Source of the DNA: Siphlonurus alternatus
Taxonomy: Eukaryota > Arthropoda > Insecta > Ephemeroptera > Siphlonuridae
Length of the DNA stretch: 64,000 nucleotides
Reading direction: 5' to 3'
NCBI GenBank assembly: GCA_949825025.1
Contig: OX463778.1
Span: 47,268,829 to 47,332,828, forward strand
Position 1 is the first letter of the stretch. Each line of letters begins with the position of its first letter. Positions 1 through 12,424 of this stretch are shown here, piece after piece. Made by a program: the position numbers and the translations under genes. The notes under the pieces were generated by a model that saw nothing but the letters and a program-made list of their open reading frames with translations, searched no databases and was not told the DNA's origin.

Positions 1-27
1 TATTAAGTACCTACTTTTTGCTTGCAG

Positions 28-3000
28 CTGTCGCGACATTGACGAATGCACGGCCAGCTCAGGGCCATTGTGTTCGCAAGCTTGTCATAACACGGCTGGA
101 TCCTTCACGTGCTCTTGTAGTACAGGATACATCTTGCGCTCCAATGGCCGCTCATGCAAAGCGCTTGGACCTCCAGCCATGCTGCTCTTTGCTAACCGAG
201 TTGACATCAGGCAGGTTAGTGTCACGCAAATATCAGCACAGCAAAAGAGAAGCTAATTTTGTTTTTTTTTGTAGGTGAGCCTGAATAATGTAAAATATAC
301 AGCCATACTTAAAGGACTACATAATGCAATAGCACTGGATTATCATTATGATTTAGGATTGGTTTATTGGTCCGATGTATCAGTGGATATGATTAGAAGA
401 GCACACATAAACGGAACTGAACCTGAAGGTAAATAAAAATAATAATATTCGGCGTATATATAGTGTTTGCCAATTTTTTGAATTTTTCTGAGATGGATGT
501 TTTGGTGTGCAGATGTAATCCGGTGGGGTTTGGAGAGTCCAGGAGGCGTGGCCCTTGATTGGGTGCACAATCTGCTGTTCTGGACGGACTCTGGAACACG
601 AAGAGTTGAAGTCTCATCACTAGACGGTGGACTGAGGGCGGTGCTGGCCGCCAGTGATCTTGACAAGCCACGAGCCATCGCTGTGCACCCAGGGGAAGCT
701 CTCGTCTTCTGGACTGATTGGGGTAAGAATCCAGCGATTTATTAAAATTATTGTTATTTATTAGGAAAGGAGTATTATTGCAACAAACGCAAAATATATT
801 GTCACGCTCAATTTACCATTAACAAAAATTTAAAAGAATAAAAACTTAAGGATATTTTTATATTGTATATATAATAACTTTCTACATTCTATATGTGAAA
901 GAAATTTTAAAAAAAATTGTGATGCAGATAATCTAAGTTTTGCATTTTTTTCTTTTTTTCTAAAAACTTAAAATGGCATTTATTTACGACATAATATTAT
1001 AAAGGTTATAATTAATATACTGTAGATGGATAGAGCTCAAGAGTTCGGAAAACTAGTGATTTTTTTTTCTACTATTATTAATATTCTATATTTGAAGCTG
1101 TATTATTTATAACTTTAATTTTAAGGTGATTTATGATTAAAATTTAATTTTAAAAACACATTTTTTTTTTTTATGTTGCAGGACCGAATCCTAAAATTGA
1201 ATCATGTGAAATGGATGGCAGCAACAGACGTAGCATAGTTACAGAATCTGTGTTTTGGCCGAATGGATTAACAATTGATTATGCAATAAGTCTTTTATAT
1301 TGGGCTGATGCTAAACACCATGTAATTGAATGTGCGAGATTTGATGGATCGGGAAGAAAGAAGGTACGCGTAATTTGAGATAAAAAAATATGTTGATACA
1401 ATTGTACATTGTTTTAATTTTAATACGTATTGCAGATAATAAGTAAAGGACTTCCTCATCCCTTTGCTTTAACTGTCTTCGAAGATTCAATATTTTGGAC
1501 AGATTGGCACACCAAGAGCATATCTACAGCCAGCAAGATTACGGGAACTGGATTTAAAACAATCCATTCCGGTCTTCATTTCCCTATGGATATACACAGG
1601 TGTGTTTTATTTTTATTATTTATTTGCCTATGTGATGCAGGTAAAAATTTCTGTCTGCCTACTTCACAGAACGCTCTACTGCTTTTTTTTTACGCCCACT
1701 TTTAACTCCTATATGACGTGCTGACGCAACCCGCATTACTGATGTGCATAACAAGTTGCCTACCTTTCAGTTTGTTTACGTTTTCGATCAGCTGATCACA
1801 GCACGCGCAGCGACACGCTATTCTTCGATATCGTGTTTGCCGTCAGTAGTGTGTAGATATTTACTTTAGTGAATTAACTCTTTAGTGACCATCAACTGCA
1901 TTATTTTTTTAACCTTTATATTAAACTACTTTTCGACTTATTTGGCAGTTATCATCCACAAAGACAACCTGCATATCGTGACCATTGTCTGGGAAATAAT
2001 GGAGGATGTTCGCATTTGTGTTTACCAAACAAAATATCCTACCAGTGCGTCTGCCCGATGGGGCTACGACTCAAGCCTGATAGGTAAAATTTAAGCAGTA
2101 TAATAATATAATCAATGCTGATTTTAAATCATTATCTGTTGAACAGGAGGAGTTGTGAGTCTGCCCCAGAAAAACTACTTCTATTTGCAAGAAGCAAAGA
2201 TCTCAGGGTTCATTTACTGGGTGGAGGGGGTCCTCAAATTGATATGGTGGTACCTGTAGATGGAATTCAGTCAGCGGTGGCTTTGGCTTGGGACAGTGAG
2301 ACCGATTCCATATTTTGGACTGATGTAGAAGCTAACATTATCAGTCGTGCAGCGCTCAATGGTAGCAGCCAACATATTATCATTAATTCCAACTTAGGTA
2401 AGCTAATAACCACAGTTTTGTATAATAACTCTTTTTACTACTCTTTTTTTTTATTTGTTTAGAGTCTCCTGCTGGATTAGCTATAGATTGGGTTACTAGC
2501 AAAATTTACTGGACTGATGCTGGAACAAATAGAATTGAAGTATCAAACCTTGATGGAACAATGAGAGCATTATTAGTTTGGGAAGGTTTGGATAAACCCA
2601 GAGATATTGTTGTTGATCCAATAGGTAAGTTAACATCATAATGAAATTGAACTGAACATTATTTTATATTGATAATTTACTCTCCCTTAGGAGGTTTTAT
2701 GTACTGGAGTGACTGGGGAGAGTCAGCTAAAATTGAACGTGCTGGGATGGATGGTTCAATGCGGAGAGAGCTTGTTACACACAATCTGACCTGGCCCAAT
2801 GGTCTTGCTATTGACCATGACAAGGGACGCCTGTACTGGGCTGATGGAGGAACAAAAGCTATTGAGTATGCTGCTCTTGATGGAACAGGCCGTACTGTTC
2901 TCATAGGTACAATATATTATTAGAGTTGAAATCTTTTATGATCATTATTAATAATTATTTCTTGTTTTAGGTGAGGATTTACCTCATCCATTTGGATTAG

Positions 3001-6000
3001 CTGTATTTGAAGATTATATTTATTGGACTGATTGGGATACAGCAAGTATACACATGGCTGATAAAATAACAGGAAAAAATAGAACTGTTTTAAGGTGAAT
3101 TTCCTCTAGCACTCTTAAGGTAATATTATAATTTGTAAACCTGTAATTTTTTTTATTTCTACAGATCTGGAATCTCTGGCTTAATGGACGTCAGAGTGTT
3201 TCACCGAGATAGACAGCCTGTGCCATCTTTGTGCCATACCCACAACGGAGGTTGCTCACACCTCTGTCTGCTTGCCCCTCTACCTATTGGGCACTCTTGT
3301 GCCTGCCCCATCGGCATCAAGCTCATGGTAAGCTTGATCACTGCAAGCATTGAAATTGAAAACAATTTTACTAAAATTATTATTATTTTTTTTTTTTTAG
3401 GAGGATGGAAGAACTTGCGCCAATGGCCCAACAAACTCACTAATATTTGCTCATCGCGTAGATATTAGACAAATTTCATTGGATGTTCCTTATATAGTTG
3501 ACGTTGTACTGCCGTTGCCTCCTTTAAAGAATGCAGTAGCAGTAGATGTAGACAGGAAAACAGGTACTTGGAATGCCCTTTTCTAAAAACAAACAATCAT
3601 GTTGTGCTAATTTGTATTCATATTGCAGGAGATATTTACTGGACTGATACATCAGAAGATGTGATACAGAAAGCAAAACATGATGGAAGTGGTGTTGAGA
3701 ATGTTATAGTTGATGGATTAGAAACTGCTGATGGAATTGTGATTGATTCAACTGGAAGAAAGGTGAACTATTTTTATAGTAATCTTTTAACTTTAATAAT
3801 TTTTGTATCATAATTTATGTGATGCTAATTTTCCTTTAATGTTCCCCAGGTTTATTGGACTGATGATGGACGCAACAGTATAGAAGTTGCAGAACTGAAT
3901 GGCAAGAACAGGAAGGTTTTGATCTGGTCAGGTCTTGATAGTCCAAGAGCTATAACTCTCCACTATCATTTAGGCCTTATGTTTTGGAGCAATTGGGGCA
4001 AAGTGCCAAGTATAGAGCAGGCAGACATGGATGGCCACAATAGGTAAATAAACATAGCTAAAGATCTGATAGTTAATAAAAATAAAATAATTTAAAACAC
4101 TCAAATGTTAATAACATTAAATATTATGTTCTAGGCGAACGCTTGTGTCAGAAAATCTTGGCTGGCCTAATGGATTAGCTATTGATCGCCCTGCAAGCCG
4201 CTTATATTGGAATGATGGTAAACTGAAAACAATTGAAAGCAGTGAGCTTGATGGCACTGGACGGCATGTGGTGGTGACAGATGTGCCACATCCCTACGGT
4301 CTCGTGGTGGTCGGTACACACCTCTACTGGACAGACTGGCAGACAGAAGCCTTGCACAGAGCAGACAAGGAGTCTGGAGCCGAGAGGATCGTTATCCGTG
4401 ACCGCCTTGAGGGCCTCATGGATATCAGATCTGTCCAGGTAAATTATGCTGTACATAGTAACAGTCTCTTTTACACACTTATTTAATTTAATATCTCGAT
4501 GGTGTTCCGTCAAAAACGACTATCTCATTTTATCGCGTCCTCTCAAAAAGGATTAACTCGTTCTATCGCGTGGTCGTTTTTGCACTATGGGTTTCCAGGT
4601 ATACATTTTTTTTATACCTGGAAACCCATAGTGCAAAACCAACCGTCTCGGCTCGCGATAAAACGAGTTAGTTGTTTTTGAGAGGACGCGATAAAATGAG
4701 TTAGTCATTTTTGATGGAACACCATCGATCTTCTTCTTTTCTTATGCCCATGTTCATTTAATCAGATAATTTAATCTGATAATATGATAGGTATTACACT
4801 GACCCATCTGAATATAGCATATATCACTATTTTGATAATATGTTTTCTATGGAATTTTATTTTTAATTTTTATTAATTAAATAATAAATTGCTAGTTAAT
4901 TATTTCAATTTTTTTATTTCAGTTGAAATAATTAACTTGTGGAACACAAGAAAAAAAATAAATAAAAAATTACAGACTACAGTATTTTTTAGTGCCTTAC
5001 TTTATATTAATATGCTTCAACTTTCAGGCTGACAATGTTGTGGAGAATGCATGTGGCACCAACAATGGTGGTTGCTCGCACTTGTGTCTGCGCCAGCCCC
5101 GAGGCTTCTCATGTGCTTGTCCTACGGGCACTCTGCTGGGAGCTGACGGTCGCACCTGTAGCTCCTCACCCCAGGCTTACCTGCTGTTTGCTACACGCTC
5201 AACTCTTGCCAGAGTGTCACTGGATACTCCTGAGCTATGGGATGTGACCCTGCCAATCCCAGATGTACAGAATGCTATAGCTGTGGATTTCCATTGGAAC
5301 AGCCAAAAAATATTTTACACTGACGTTCATCTTGATGTGATTAGGTAAGATAATAACAAAATATGTGAGAGAGGGGGCTAATATCATAATTGCAACTCAT
5401 TTTTATTTTATTTTTCTCTATCCCAGGAGTGTTGACATGCACAATTTGTCAAACACTAATGTACTGGTGTCAACAAACCTAACCACACCCAATGGCTTGG
5501 CTGTTGACTGGATTGCAGACAATATATATTGGACTGACACTTCTCGCAAGGTTCTTGAGGTTGCAAGACTTGATGGCTCTTGTCGGAAATTGCTTATACA
5601 TGATTCACTTGATGAGCCAAGAGCTTTAGCATTATTCCCAAGAAAAGGGTAAGTCATGTTTGAACAATTGTATAGACTTTTTTTTTTTTTTTTTTTGCTA
5701 ACTCTATTCTGCATCTCATTTCAGCTACCTGTATTGGACAGACTGGGGAGATAGTCCTAAAATTGAGAGGTCGTATCTTGATGGCTCATCTCGCCAAGTA
5801 ATGGTTGGCACAGATCTTGGATTTCCAAATGGTTTGGCTCTAGATTTCTCTGCCCGTAAGCTTTACTGGGCTGATGCTTTGCGAGACCGCATTGAGACGT
5901 CAGATCTGCATGGTCGAGGGAGAGTGCAGCTTGTTCCTGAAGCAACTCATCCTTTTGGACTAACTCAGGTTAGCAAACACCAAAGTAACTGTAAAAAATC

Positions 6001-9000
6001 ATATAAATTTATATTCCAACACAAATGTTGGTCAAGATAGAGCAACTTTTTGTTGTGGATTGCTGTATAGGAAATTATTGATTTAATAATTTTTCTTCCA
6101 AATAAATAAAGACCAAATAAAGTGTTAATATAAAATTTTTATTTTAATAATGCATTTGATATTTTATTTCATGTTAATTTAATACTTAAGTTGGTTACAT
6201 ATACTTAATCAACAAATGAAATTTTTTTTTTTTATCTACTGTGTATAGTATAATTTGTTGCTTTGCCACAGTTTGGTCCTCATATCTACTGGACAGACTG
6301 GTACAAGAAGTCAGTTGAGCGAGCAGACAAATTGTCTGGCAAGGACCGAATGGCTCTGCGCACTGATTTGGATGGTGTGATGGAGATTCGTGCAGTTGCT
6401 GCAAGCCGTCAGACTGGCTGGACACCTTGTGCAGAAAAGAATGGCGGCTGCTCACACCTGTGTTTCTTCCGGCCAGGGCCACAGGGCTACATATGTGCCT
6501 GCCCTGAGATCCCTGACCACCGTCCTTGTTCCACAAGTAAGTGATGAGGAATAGAAAAACTTCTTTGAACCACAGTTGGAGTTGCTCCATTCACAGTAAA
6601 TTTCATTATTTGGTAATACCATCAAGACCCCTGTCTATCACGATAGGATGAAAGGAAAATCAGACACGATGAGTCATAATTCTTTGATACTTGAATAGGG
6701 TCTTGATGGTATATATTATACTAACACCTGTATGGTAGTATATTGTTCCTTGCTCGGAATTTAAGCCACTTGCGTACCAGGATTATAATGTGCAACAATG
6801 AGCTGTCTGCTGTATCAGGTGAGTGCAATTATGAGCTATATATCATTGAAATAGGAAGATCATAATTGAACTCACCTGTTGCAGCAGCCAACGGCACACC
6901 ATCATGGCAGGCAGCTAGCTTATTATTCTGTCCGAGGGATGATATACTATTATTATTTATTACCTTTAATCCAAAAATAATATTACATTTGTTTTTTAAT
7001 TATAATACATAATTTGTTTCAGAGCCTAGCTTTGTGGTCCCAAATAAGAATAGAGGATCATCAGAAGACGATTTTGATGACCTTGATGACAGTATAATTG
7101 GAGGTGGCCCAGGGCTACCTTTTGGGTCTGGAGAAGGAGAAGGCTTAGGGACACCTGTGACAGTAGCCATCTTGACGCTGGCGTCATTGATTGTACTAGT
7201 TATCGCAGGCACCTTTATGGCTTTGTTCTTGTACCGACGCAGGAAGCAAAAAAAACACATGTACGCTGGTCGTAGTGTGCTTACCTTCTCAAACCCTAAC
7301 TACAATGCATCCAACGCAGACGTACTTGCAGCAGATAAACGTCCATTCTTGTGGAAGAAGCTGAAATATGACAAGGCCCAGGTGAGTCAGTCTACTGTGA
7401 AAGGAAAACAAGTTGATGATCAAGAAATTCCAATTACTCAACTTAATCCCTCACCTATGGACAAAACTCCCTCTTCTATCAAGTCTCCAGTGCAAGAGGA
7501 GACTTTACATCCTGTTATTGAGGACACTGATGATGATGATTTAAATGTTTCTGAAAGTAATCAGCAAGCAGACATCTACACAGAAATTAATGTCGTTATG
7601 TCCAAACCTATTTAAAAAAAAATTATGCACAAGTGAGATATACAGTATATATAAAAAAGAGAGAGAGAAAAAAATAATTTATTTAGTGTTATTTCTGTAC
7701 ATATGAATGGGGTGGTATTATAAACGTTCTATACATCTTAAAAAGCTATTTTTCTTACTATAACACATTTTTATGAAATCCTATTCCCTCTTCTATAATA
7801 CTGCTATTCCAACTACTATATATAACCAATTACTGCTTTACTCAATTAATTCTTGCCATATAATAGACTTTTGTGATTTTTCCCCCCCTCTGTTATCGTA
7901 AAATGTAAAGAACATATTACATCTAAAAAAAAAAAAAAAAAAGAAAATTGCAATTAACTCTATAACCAACTTTATTTTTATTGTAAGGCTTCAAGACATT
8001 TTTTTTTTTCTTTTATAGTTTTGTGCTTACATTTTAGTCTGAAATGACGTGCCAATAAAGATATTTTTTTAAATTCATTAAAATTAAAAAAATATATATA
8101 TATATGATGTATATTAAATAACAGAGCAGAAGCAGATGAGTTTGTATAAAAGCAATTGCTGTAGTGAACGTATAATTGATATTTCATAAAAGAGAAGAAA
8201 GTTTAGCAATATATATAGATATTAAATTTATTTATAAATTGTAATTAAAAATGAAAACACAACACTGTATATTCTAATTTAATTTAATGATTGACCTCAG
8301 TTGAAACCGGAAGTAGGAAATTTCCGTCGATCGGAATTGAATGAAATAAATTTTAAAAAATCGAGGATTGCTCTAAAACTTAATCGCTGATGGTTTGAGC
8401 AAATTCAAGGGGGCGGTTTTCTCACATGCATTAGCTCCATTTCCGGTTTCCTTCCATAAGGCCAATGTTCTGCCTCAGTTTTCTCAAAACTGGTCGAACA
8501 GATCCACTTCAAAAAAATTAAGCAACCTTATTGTGGCAAGCTTTAAGACTCCTGCAAGTCTCATTAAAATCAAGGGGGCTGTTTCCGAGATCCAAATCAA
8601 CTGAGGTCAATCCTTATTAATACATATAAATAGTGAGCAGTTATATTGATAAACTGTGATGAAACTATTAATGTTATTTTAGCTATATATATATAGTTAC
8701 AGATTTACACCCTGTTCTTGAAACTGATTGGATATATTTTATGCCTCAAGATGAATTTATTGTTTTAAATTAATAATACATAATTATATTATTACATACT
8801 ATGATTAAATTGTATAAATTTCAATAATCTTAAACATATCAATTTACTCTCACTAATGCTGAAAGCTTTTATTTTATTTTTTTACCTTCTGACCAGTATT
8901 ATCAATCAATATTTAAAAAAACACATATTATGTATAACATATACAGTCATATTTTCGGTAAACTGATATAAAATTATTTTAATTAATTATGATTGCACTG

Positions 9001-10065
9001 CTTTAGCATTGGTATATTTTATTACAGTTATTTTTAATTTTAATTTTTTGTTTGCTTTAATACTAACAATAGGCTTGCTTTTAATAATTTAATAAAAATA
9101 ACATTGCTGATATATTTGGGCAAGGTTTTTTGCACTACTACTAATAGCTCCGCCCTGAGGGCCCCATACATAGTGGTGGTGGTGGAAGTTGGGGCCTATC
9201 TGGCTGCCGGCTTAGGCCTGTCTGTCACTCCTCTGATGCATGGGAGGCTGGCTTCACACACACTCGGTTACAGCTCGATCGATCGGTCTCAATGTAACGA
9301 CCGAGCGAGTCTGCCTTCATTGTTACAAAAACTTGCAGGTAAAGTGACTGACTTCTACGTCGTATCACTGTTGTACGTACGTGTTGTCAATATATAAGTC
9401 AAATTAAATAATAATAATAATAAATTAAAGGCATGAACAATGAAAAATTAATAATGATGATATTGAGATAATCAATGTTGCTTATACATTTTACCCATCC
9501 ATATAATTTAATTGTTTATTTTTAATTAATGTTTTGCTATTATATTGTATAATAGTGTACTCAAAAAAGTACACTGTACAATATATATATTATAATTAAT
9601 ACATATATACAATATATGATAAAATTCAATATTGATTTTAATTAATGCATTAAAATGAAAATAACAAATGCATGGTAGTGCACGTTACAAATTTATTTTC
9701 CTTTAAGCCAACGTCATGCAATGGAGGTTGGCTATCAAAATACAAAACTTTCTTGAATGCTATGACACATTTTTACATAAACAAAATGTTAACAACATTA
9801 TTTGCAGATGAATGTATATATATTAATATATCCCTTTATTCCCCTCCCTCCACTGCTACCACTAAATGTAAAAACTAATAATAGTGTGAACTTTGTTTTC
9901 ATTACATTTCCCTTGTTACAGGATCGGGTTTATGACCCACTTGAAGACAAATCTGCTCATGAGGTGGCAGCACTGATTGCTGACTGTGGAACTCCAGAAA
10001 GGTCCAACACACCACCCCCAACTCCTCCTCAAAGAATGGACAGTATGAATCTTAAAGCAGGTTGA
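28..10065 (+). CDS. LRP4: LRP4-like low-density lipoprotein receptor-related protein, 3' part (5' end outside window)
   Basis: Single-pass membrane receptor of the LDLR family; LRP4 proteins act as co-receptors and modulators in agrin/MuSK or Wnt signalling (family knowledge). Exons by splice signals and phase: 28-214, 275-428, 513-722, 1182-1363, 1436-1599, 1949-2083, 2147-2397, 2463-2624, 2691-2906, 2971-3094, 3165-3327, 3401-3563, 3629-3762, 3850-4043, 4135-4438, 5028-5344, 5427-5648, 5725-5968, 6272-6536, 7023-7381, 9922-10065. They sum to 4,294 nt with one partial codon, about 1,430 residues and a TGA stop. Seen in order: an EGF module (DIDEC), then four blocks of YWTD/FWTD repeats separated by EGF modules with NGGCSHLC cores, then a last EGF, an acidic juxtamembrane stretch, a membrane helix (about 7155-7232) followed by YRRRKQKK, and an NPNY motif (7292-7303). 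The LDLa repeats expected at the N-terminus lie upstream of the window. LRP4 is preferred over LRP1/2 because exactly four propellers precede the membrane helix, and over LRP5/6 because no LDLa repeats follow the propellers. Confidence 0.9.
214..1599 (+). other. LRP4-like YWTD propeller 1 (exons 1-5)
   Basis: First beta-propeller present in the window. Blade motifs seen are VYWSDV, LFWTDSG, VFWTDWG, LYWADA and IFWTDWH, with the typical PNGL and PRAIAV loop motifs. The block opens after the EGF module ending near SCKALG and closes with FPMDIH before the next EGF module. In this family, YWTD propellers form the extracellular ligand-binding platform. Confidence 0.85.
1949..3094 (+). other. LRP4-like EGF plus YWTD propeller 2
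   Basis: The exon at 1949-2083 carries an EGF module with [12 protein letters not shown], joined in phase 2 to both neighbours. The following exons (2147-3094) give blades with IFWTDV, IYWTDAG, MYWSDWG, LYWADGG and IYWTDWD, and loops WPNGLAIDH and PRDIVV. Confidence 0.85.
3165..4438 (+). other. LRP4-like EGF plus YWTD propeller 3
   Basis: An EGF module ([13 protein letters not shown]) is followed by blades IYWTDTS, VYWTDDG, MFWSNWG, LYWNDG and LYWTDWQ. Two blades deviate from the consensus: WSNW and YWND. The exon chain keeps phase through 3401-4438. Confidence 0.85.
4497..4727. mobile_element. Fold-back MITE, family A copy 1 (intron of LRP4-like gene)
   Basis: A 231-bp near-perfect inverted repeat with ends CGATGGTGTTCC / GGAACACCATCG and a short loop around 4600-4615. 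ATCT directly flanks both sides (4493-4496 and 4728-4731), consistent with a 4-bp target duplication. Each arm holds repeated CTAACTCRTTTTATCGCG-like units. A second copy is at 55401-55639. No coding capacity was seen. Confidence 0.85.
5028..6536 (+). other. LRP4-like EGF, YWTD propeller 4 and last EGF
   Basis: An EGF module ([13 protein letters not shown]) at the start of exon 5028-5344 is followed by blades IFYTDV, IYWTDTS, LYWTDWG, LYWADA and IYWTDWY. The exon 6272-6536 closes the propeller (DGVMEIRAV) and adds the last EGF module ([14 protein letters not shown]). The first blade has FYTD instead of YWTD. Confidence 0.85.
6617..6711. repeat. Short inverted-repeat element in LRP4 intron
   Basis: TACCATCAAGACCC at 6617-6630 is repeated as an exact reverse complement at 6698-6711, bounding about 95 bp. 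Probably a miniature transposon remnant; no target duplication is clear. Confidence 0.55.
6739..6946. mobile_element. Inverted-repeat MITE, family B copy 1 (diverged)
   Basis: The ends TATTGTTCC... and ...GGGATGATATA are diverged versions of the family B terminus ATATCGTCCCTC. The interior shares GAGTGCAATTATGAGCTATA with the copy at 62133-62294 and ATGAGCTGTCTGCT with the copy at 58934-59123. It lies in the last long intron before the membrane-helix exon. Confidence 0.6.
7023..7615 (+). CDS. LRP4-like membrane/tail exon with intron-retention C-terminus
   Basis: The exon starts after TTTGTTTCAG and encodes an acidic linker, the membrane helix, a basic stop-transfer stretch and the NPxY-bearing tail. 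A strong donor (CAG|GTGAGT) at 7381/7382 allows splicing in phase 0 to 9922. If it is not used, the same frame stays open for 77 more codons to a TAA at 7613-7615. That adds a Ser/Thr/Pro- and acid-rich tail ([17 protein letters not shown]). An AATAAA follows at 8054-8059 and could serve the retained form. The spliced tail is more likely the family-conserved one. Confidence 0.6.
8290..8611. mobile_element. MITE with 15-bp terminal inverted repeats in last LRP4 intron
   Basis: ATTGACCTCAGTTGA at 8290-8304 is repeated as an exact reverse complement at 8597-8611. The 322-bp interior is not a full hairpin and contains two CAAGGGGGC segments. The target duplication is not obvious. Confidence 0.6.
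9150..9338 (+). other. GC-richer exon-like segment upstream of the last LRP4 exon
   Basis: A local island of higher GC and CpG in an AT-rich intron, ending in a good donor, CTTGCAG|GTAAAG, at 9338/9339. An ATG at 9240, directly preceded by an in-frame TGA, opens a 33-codon frame that meets the donor in phase 0, matching the exon at 9922. It could be an alternative first exon or promoter; no recognisable domain is encoded. Confidence 0.25.
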
Positions 10066-10920
10066 AAGAAAAAAGAGCGCATATTATACTTTAACAATTA
10101 ATTTGTGTATATAAATATTGCCAAAGCTTTATTCTAGCTCATATCTGTTACAGAAATTTAATACTTCCATCAGTGTTTTCTCTGTAATACCCTGATAAAT
10201 ACCTCAAAAGTGCTAAAAATATATATATGTAAATATATGTACACTGCAATATAAAAACCCCAGCATTTTTTAGATGAATATTTGCTGATTGTTATATTGC
10301 ATTTAAAAACAAACAAAGACAAAGAACATTTCACTATTAAGTGTTTTCAATTTTTTTAATGAGTATTTTAAGAAATACTTATTTAAAATTATTTTTAACT
10401 CAATATTTAGTGTAAGAAATTTCAATTTTATCTGTTATAGTTAAAATCCACTCCCAGTGTAACTCAAAACAATGATTAATTCCACTACTATTTCGATCAT
10501 ATATGTGTCATTGAATGTTCAGAGTGCCTGACTAGCTTTTATAGCGAGTACAGAATATATTTACCGTTATGACCACCATGTCACAACATTTTCAGTCCAG
10601 AAACAACCCCCATTTTAAATAGGTTTGAGAATGCTGTGAATTATATATTATTATATATAGTATCATCTAAGAATGTTTTTAAAGCACAAAAAAACTTTTT
10701 TTTTTTTTTAATTTTGCACACTGTAGCGATCGACGTCAATAGCAATAAAAAAAAAATAGTGTGATTTTCAATAAAATTAATAGTTTCAAACTGACAAGTG
10801 AGTTCAAACTATAACTCAGATAACTCTCATTATAAACGAACGTATAAATAAATGTTTCAGACCATGCTTGTATATATTAAAGTAGAGTGAGCGATTGCAT
10901 TTTTTTTTTTAATATTTTAT

Positions 10921-11532
10921 GTTCTAAAAATAGTTAAAACTGCTTGAGAAATGAAAACCAAAAAATTCCATCTTAAATAGCTTCACCTCAAAAAATTCCC
11001 AAAGTTATTGTTTCGGAGGCTTTTAATTAACATATGCAGCGCGCGCCTTATGGAACAGAAAACAGCTTTTTACTCAAACTTTTGGTCCGAACTATGGTAC
11101 CATTTAAAAAATACCTACGTAATCTATGATGAATTCTTTAATGGATTTTCAAATTAAAAAAAAAAAAAAAAGAAAAAAAAATGTTTACGGAGAAGTTTTT
11201 CCGAAAAAAAAAAAAAAAAAACTTGAAAATCCTTATGGGAATAAACCCACAAAATTTTCAAGACTTTTTCCCGGAAACGGACCCGTTAATTTATTATTTT
11301 ATTATTTGAAATAATTCATCATAGATTACGTGTGTATTTTTTAAATGGTACTATATAATATAGTTGGATCAATTTTGAGTAAAAAGCTGTTTTCTTTTCC
11401 ATAAGGCTGCATATATGTTAAAAGCCTCCGAAACACCAACTTTGGAAATTTTTTGAAGTGAAGCTATATTTGAGATGCAATTTTTTGGTTTTCATTTCTG
11501 AATAGAGGGCAGGCTAAAACTATAATTTTTAG

Positions 11533-11536
<4 letters not shown>
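10921..11536. mobile_element. Long fold-back element
   Basis: The left arm (TTCTAAAAATAGTTAAAACT, then ATGAAAACCAAAAAATT and GTTTCGGAGGCTTTT) pairs with the right arm (AAAAGCCTCCGAAAC, AATTTTTTGGTTTTCAT, ATAATTTTTAGAA). The loop is near 11150-11300 and contains A-rich runs. No coding capacity. Confidence 0.7.

Positions 11537-11614
<78 letters not shown>
11537..11614. repeat. (TA)n microsatellite
   Basis: About 78 bp of pure TA dinucleotide directly abutting the fold-back at 10921-11536. Confidence 0.95.
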
Positions 11615-11618
<4 letters not shown>

Positions 11619-12330
11619 CGTGTTATACTTGTAAAATTGGACAAATTTTAATATTTTTCATTATATATCAGCTAGATGACCCTGTTATCAACCAAATTTA
11701 TGATAAAATTGTAATTTAAAATGTTTGGGAAATATTGATAATTTTAATTGATGTTTTTTATAGAACACTTTTCTTTTCTTTTTTTTTACACCTGTATTTT
11801 TATTTTAAAGTAGAGTGAGCGATTGCATTATATATATATATATAGTTTCAGAGTGTGTGAGCAGTGAAGTATAGGCAGCCTGCAATATTTGACTTTATTG
11901 CACAGATAAAAAAGGAAAAACAGTGCCTAATATTACATATATCACGTAACATCACTAATCACTACTGCTTCACACAAAAATGTTTTTTTTTTTTTTCAAA
12001 TATGGAAGGTTACATTTTCTTAATATATCTTGGTGCATGCACACCTTGAGACCGCAAAAACATTAGCCCCTCTCTCAACTTTTATTTTAGAATAATGGAG
12101 GGAGGGGGGCGCGGAGTCCCATCTCACAATGTGCTGTTTCTCAACAGCGATGGGAGGGTAAAACCTTCAATGTATATCGGTACCTTTCAGGGAATAAAGC
12201 AATATATACCTCCTCCTCAGATATGCCGCACTCACTGCCTGCTCTGTTCATGGAGAGGGGGGGGGGGGATTGTCACACCCAGGTATTACATAGTTTTTAT
12301 GAAGGTTTGGCAAACCTGAACATGTTAAGG

Positions 12331-12331
<1 letters not shown>

Positions 12332-12423
<92 letters not shown>

Positions 12424-12424
12424 G
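12332..12424. repeat. (TA)n microsatellite
   Basis: About 93 bp of TA with one ATACAT interruption near 12400. Confidence 0.95.

Larger units (their letters stand above)
10878..11829. repeat. 24-bp direct repeats bracketing a fold-back and a TA array
   Basis: An identical 24-bp sequence containing GTAGAGTGAGCGATTGCATT occurs at 10878-10901 and 11806-11829. Between the copies lie the fold-back at 10921-11536 and a (TA)n array. Confidence 0.6.

Noticed and set aside
364..678. Minus-strand frames over LRP4 and DENND5 exons
   Set aside because: Shadows of the real + strand coding exons.
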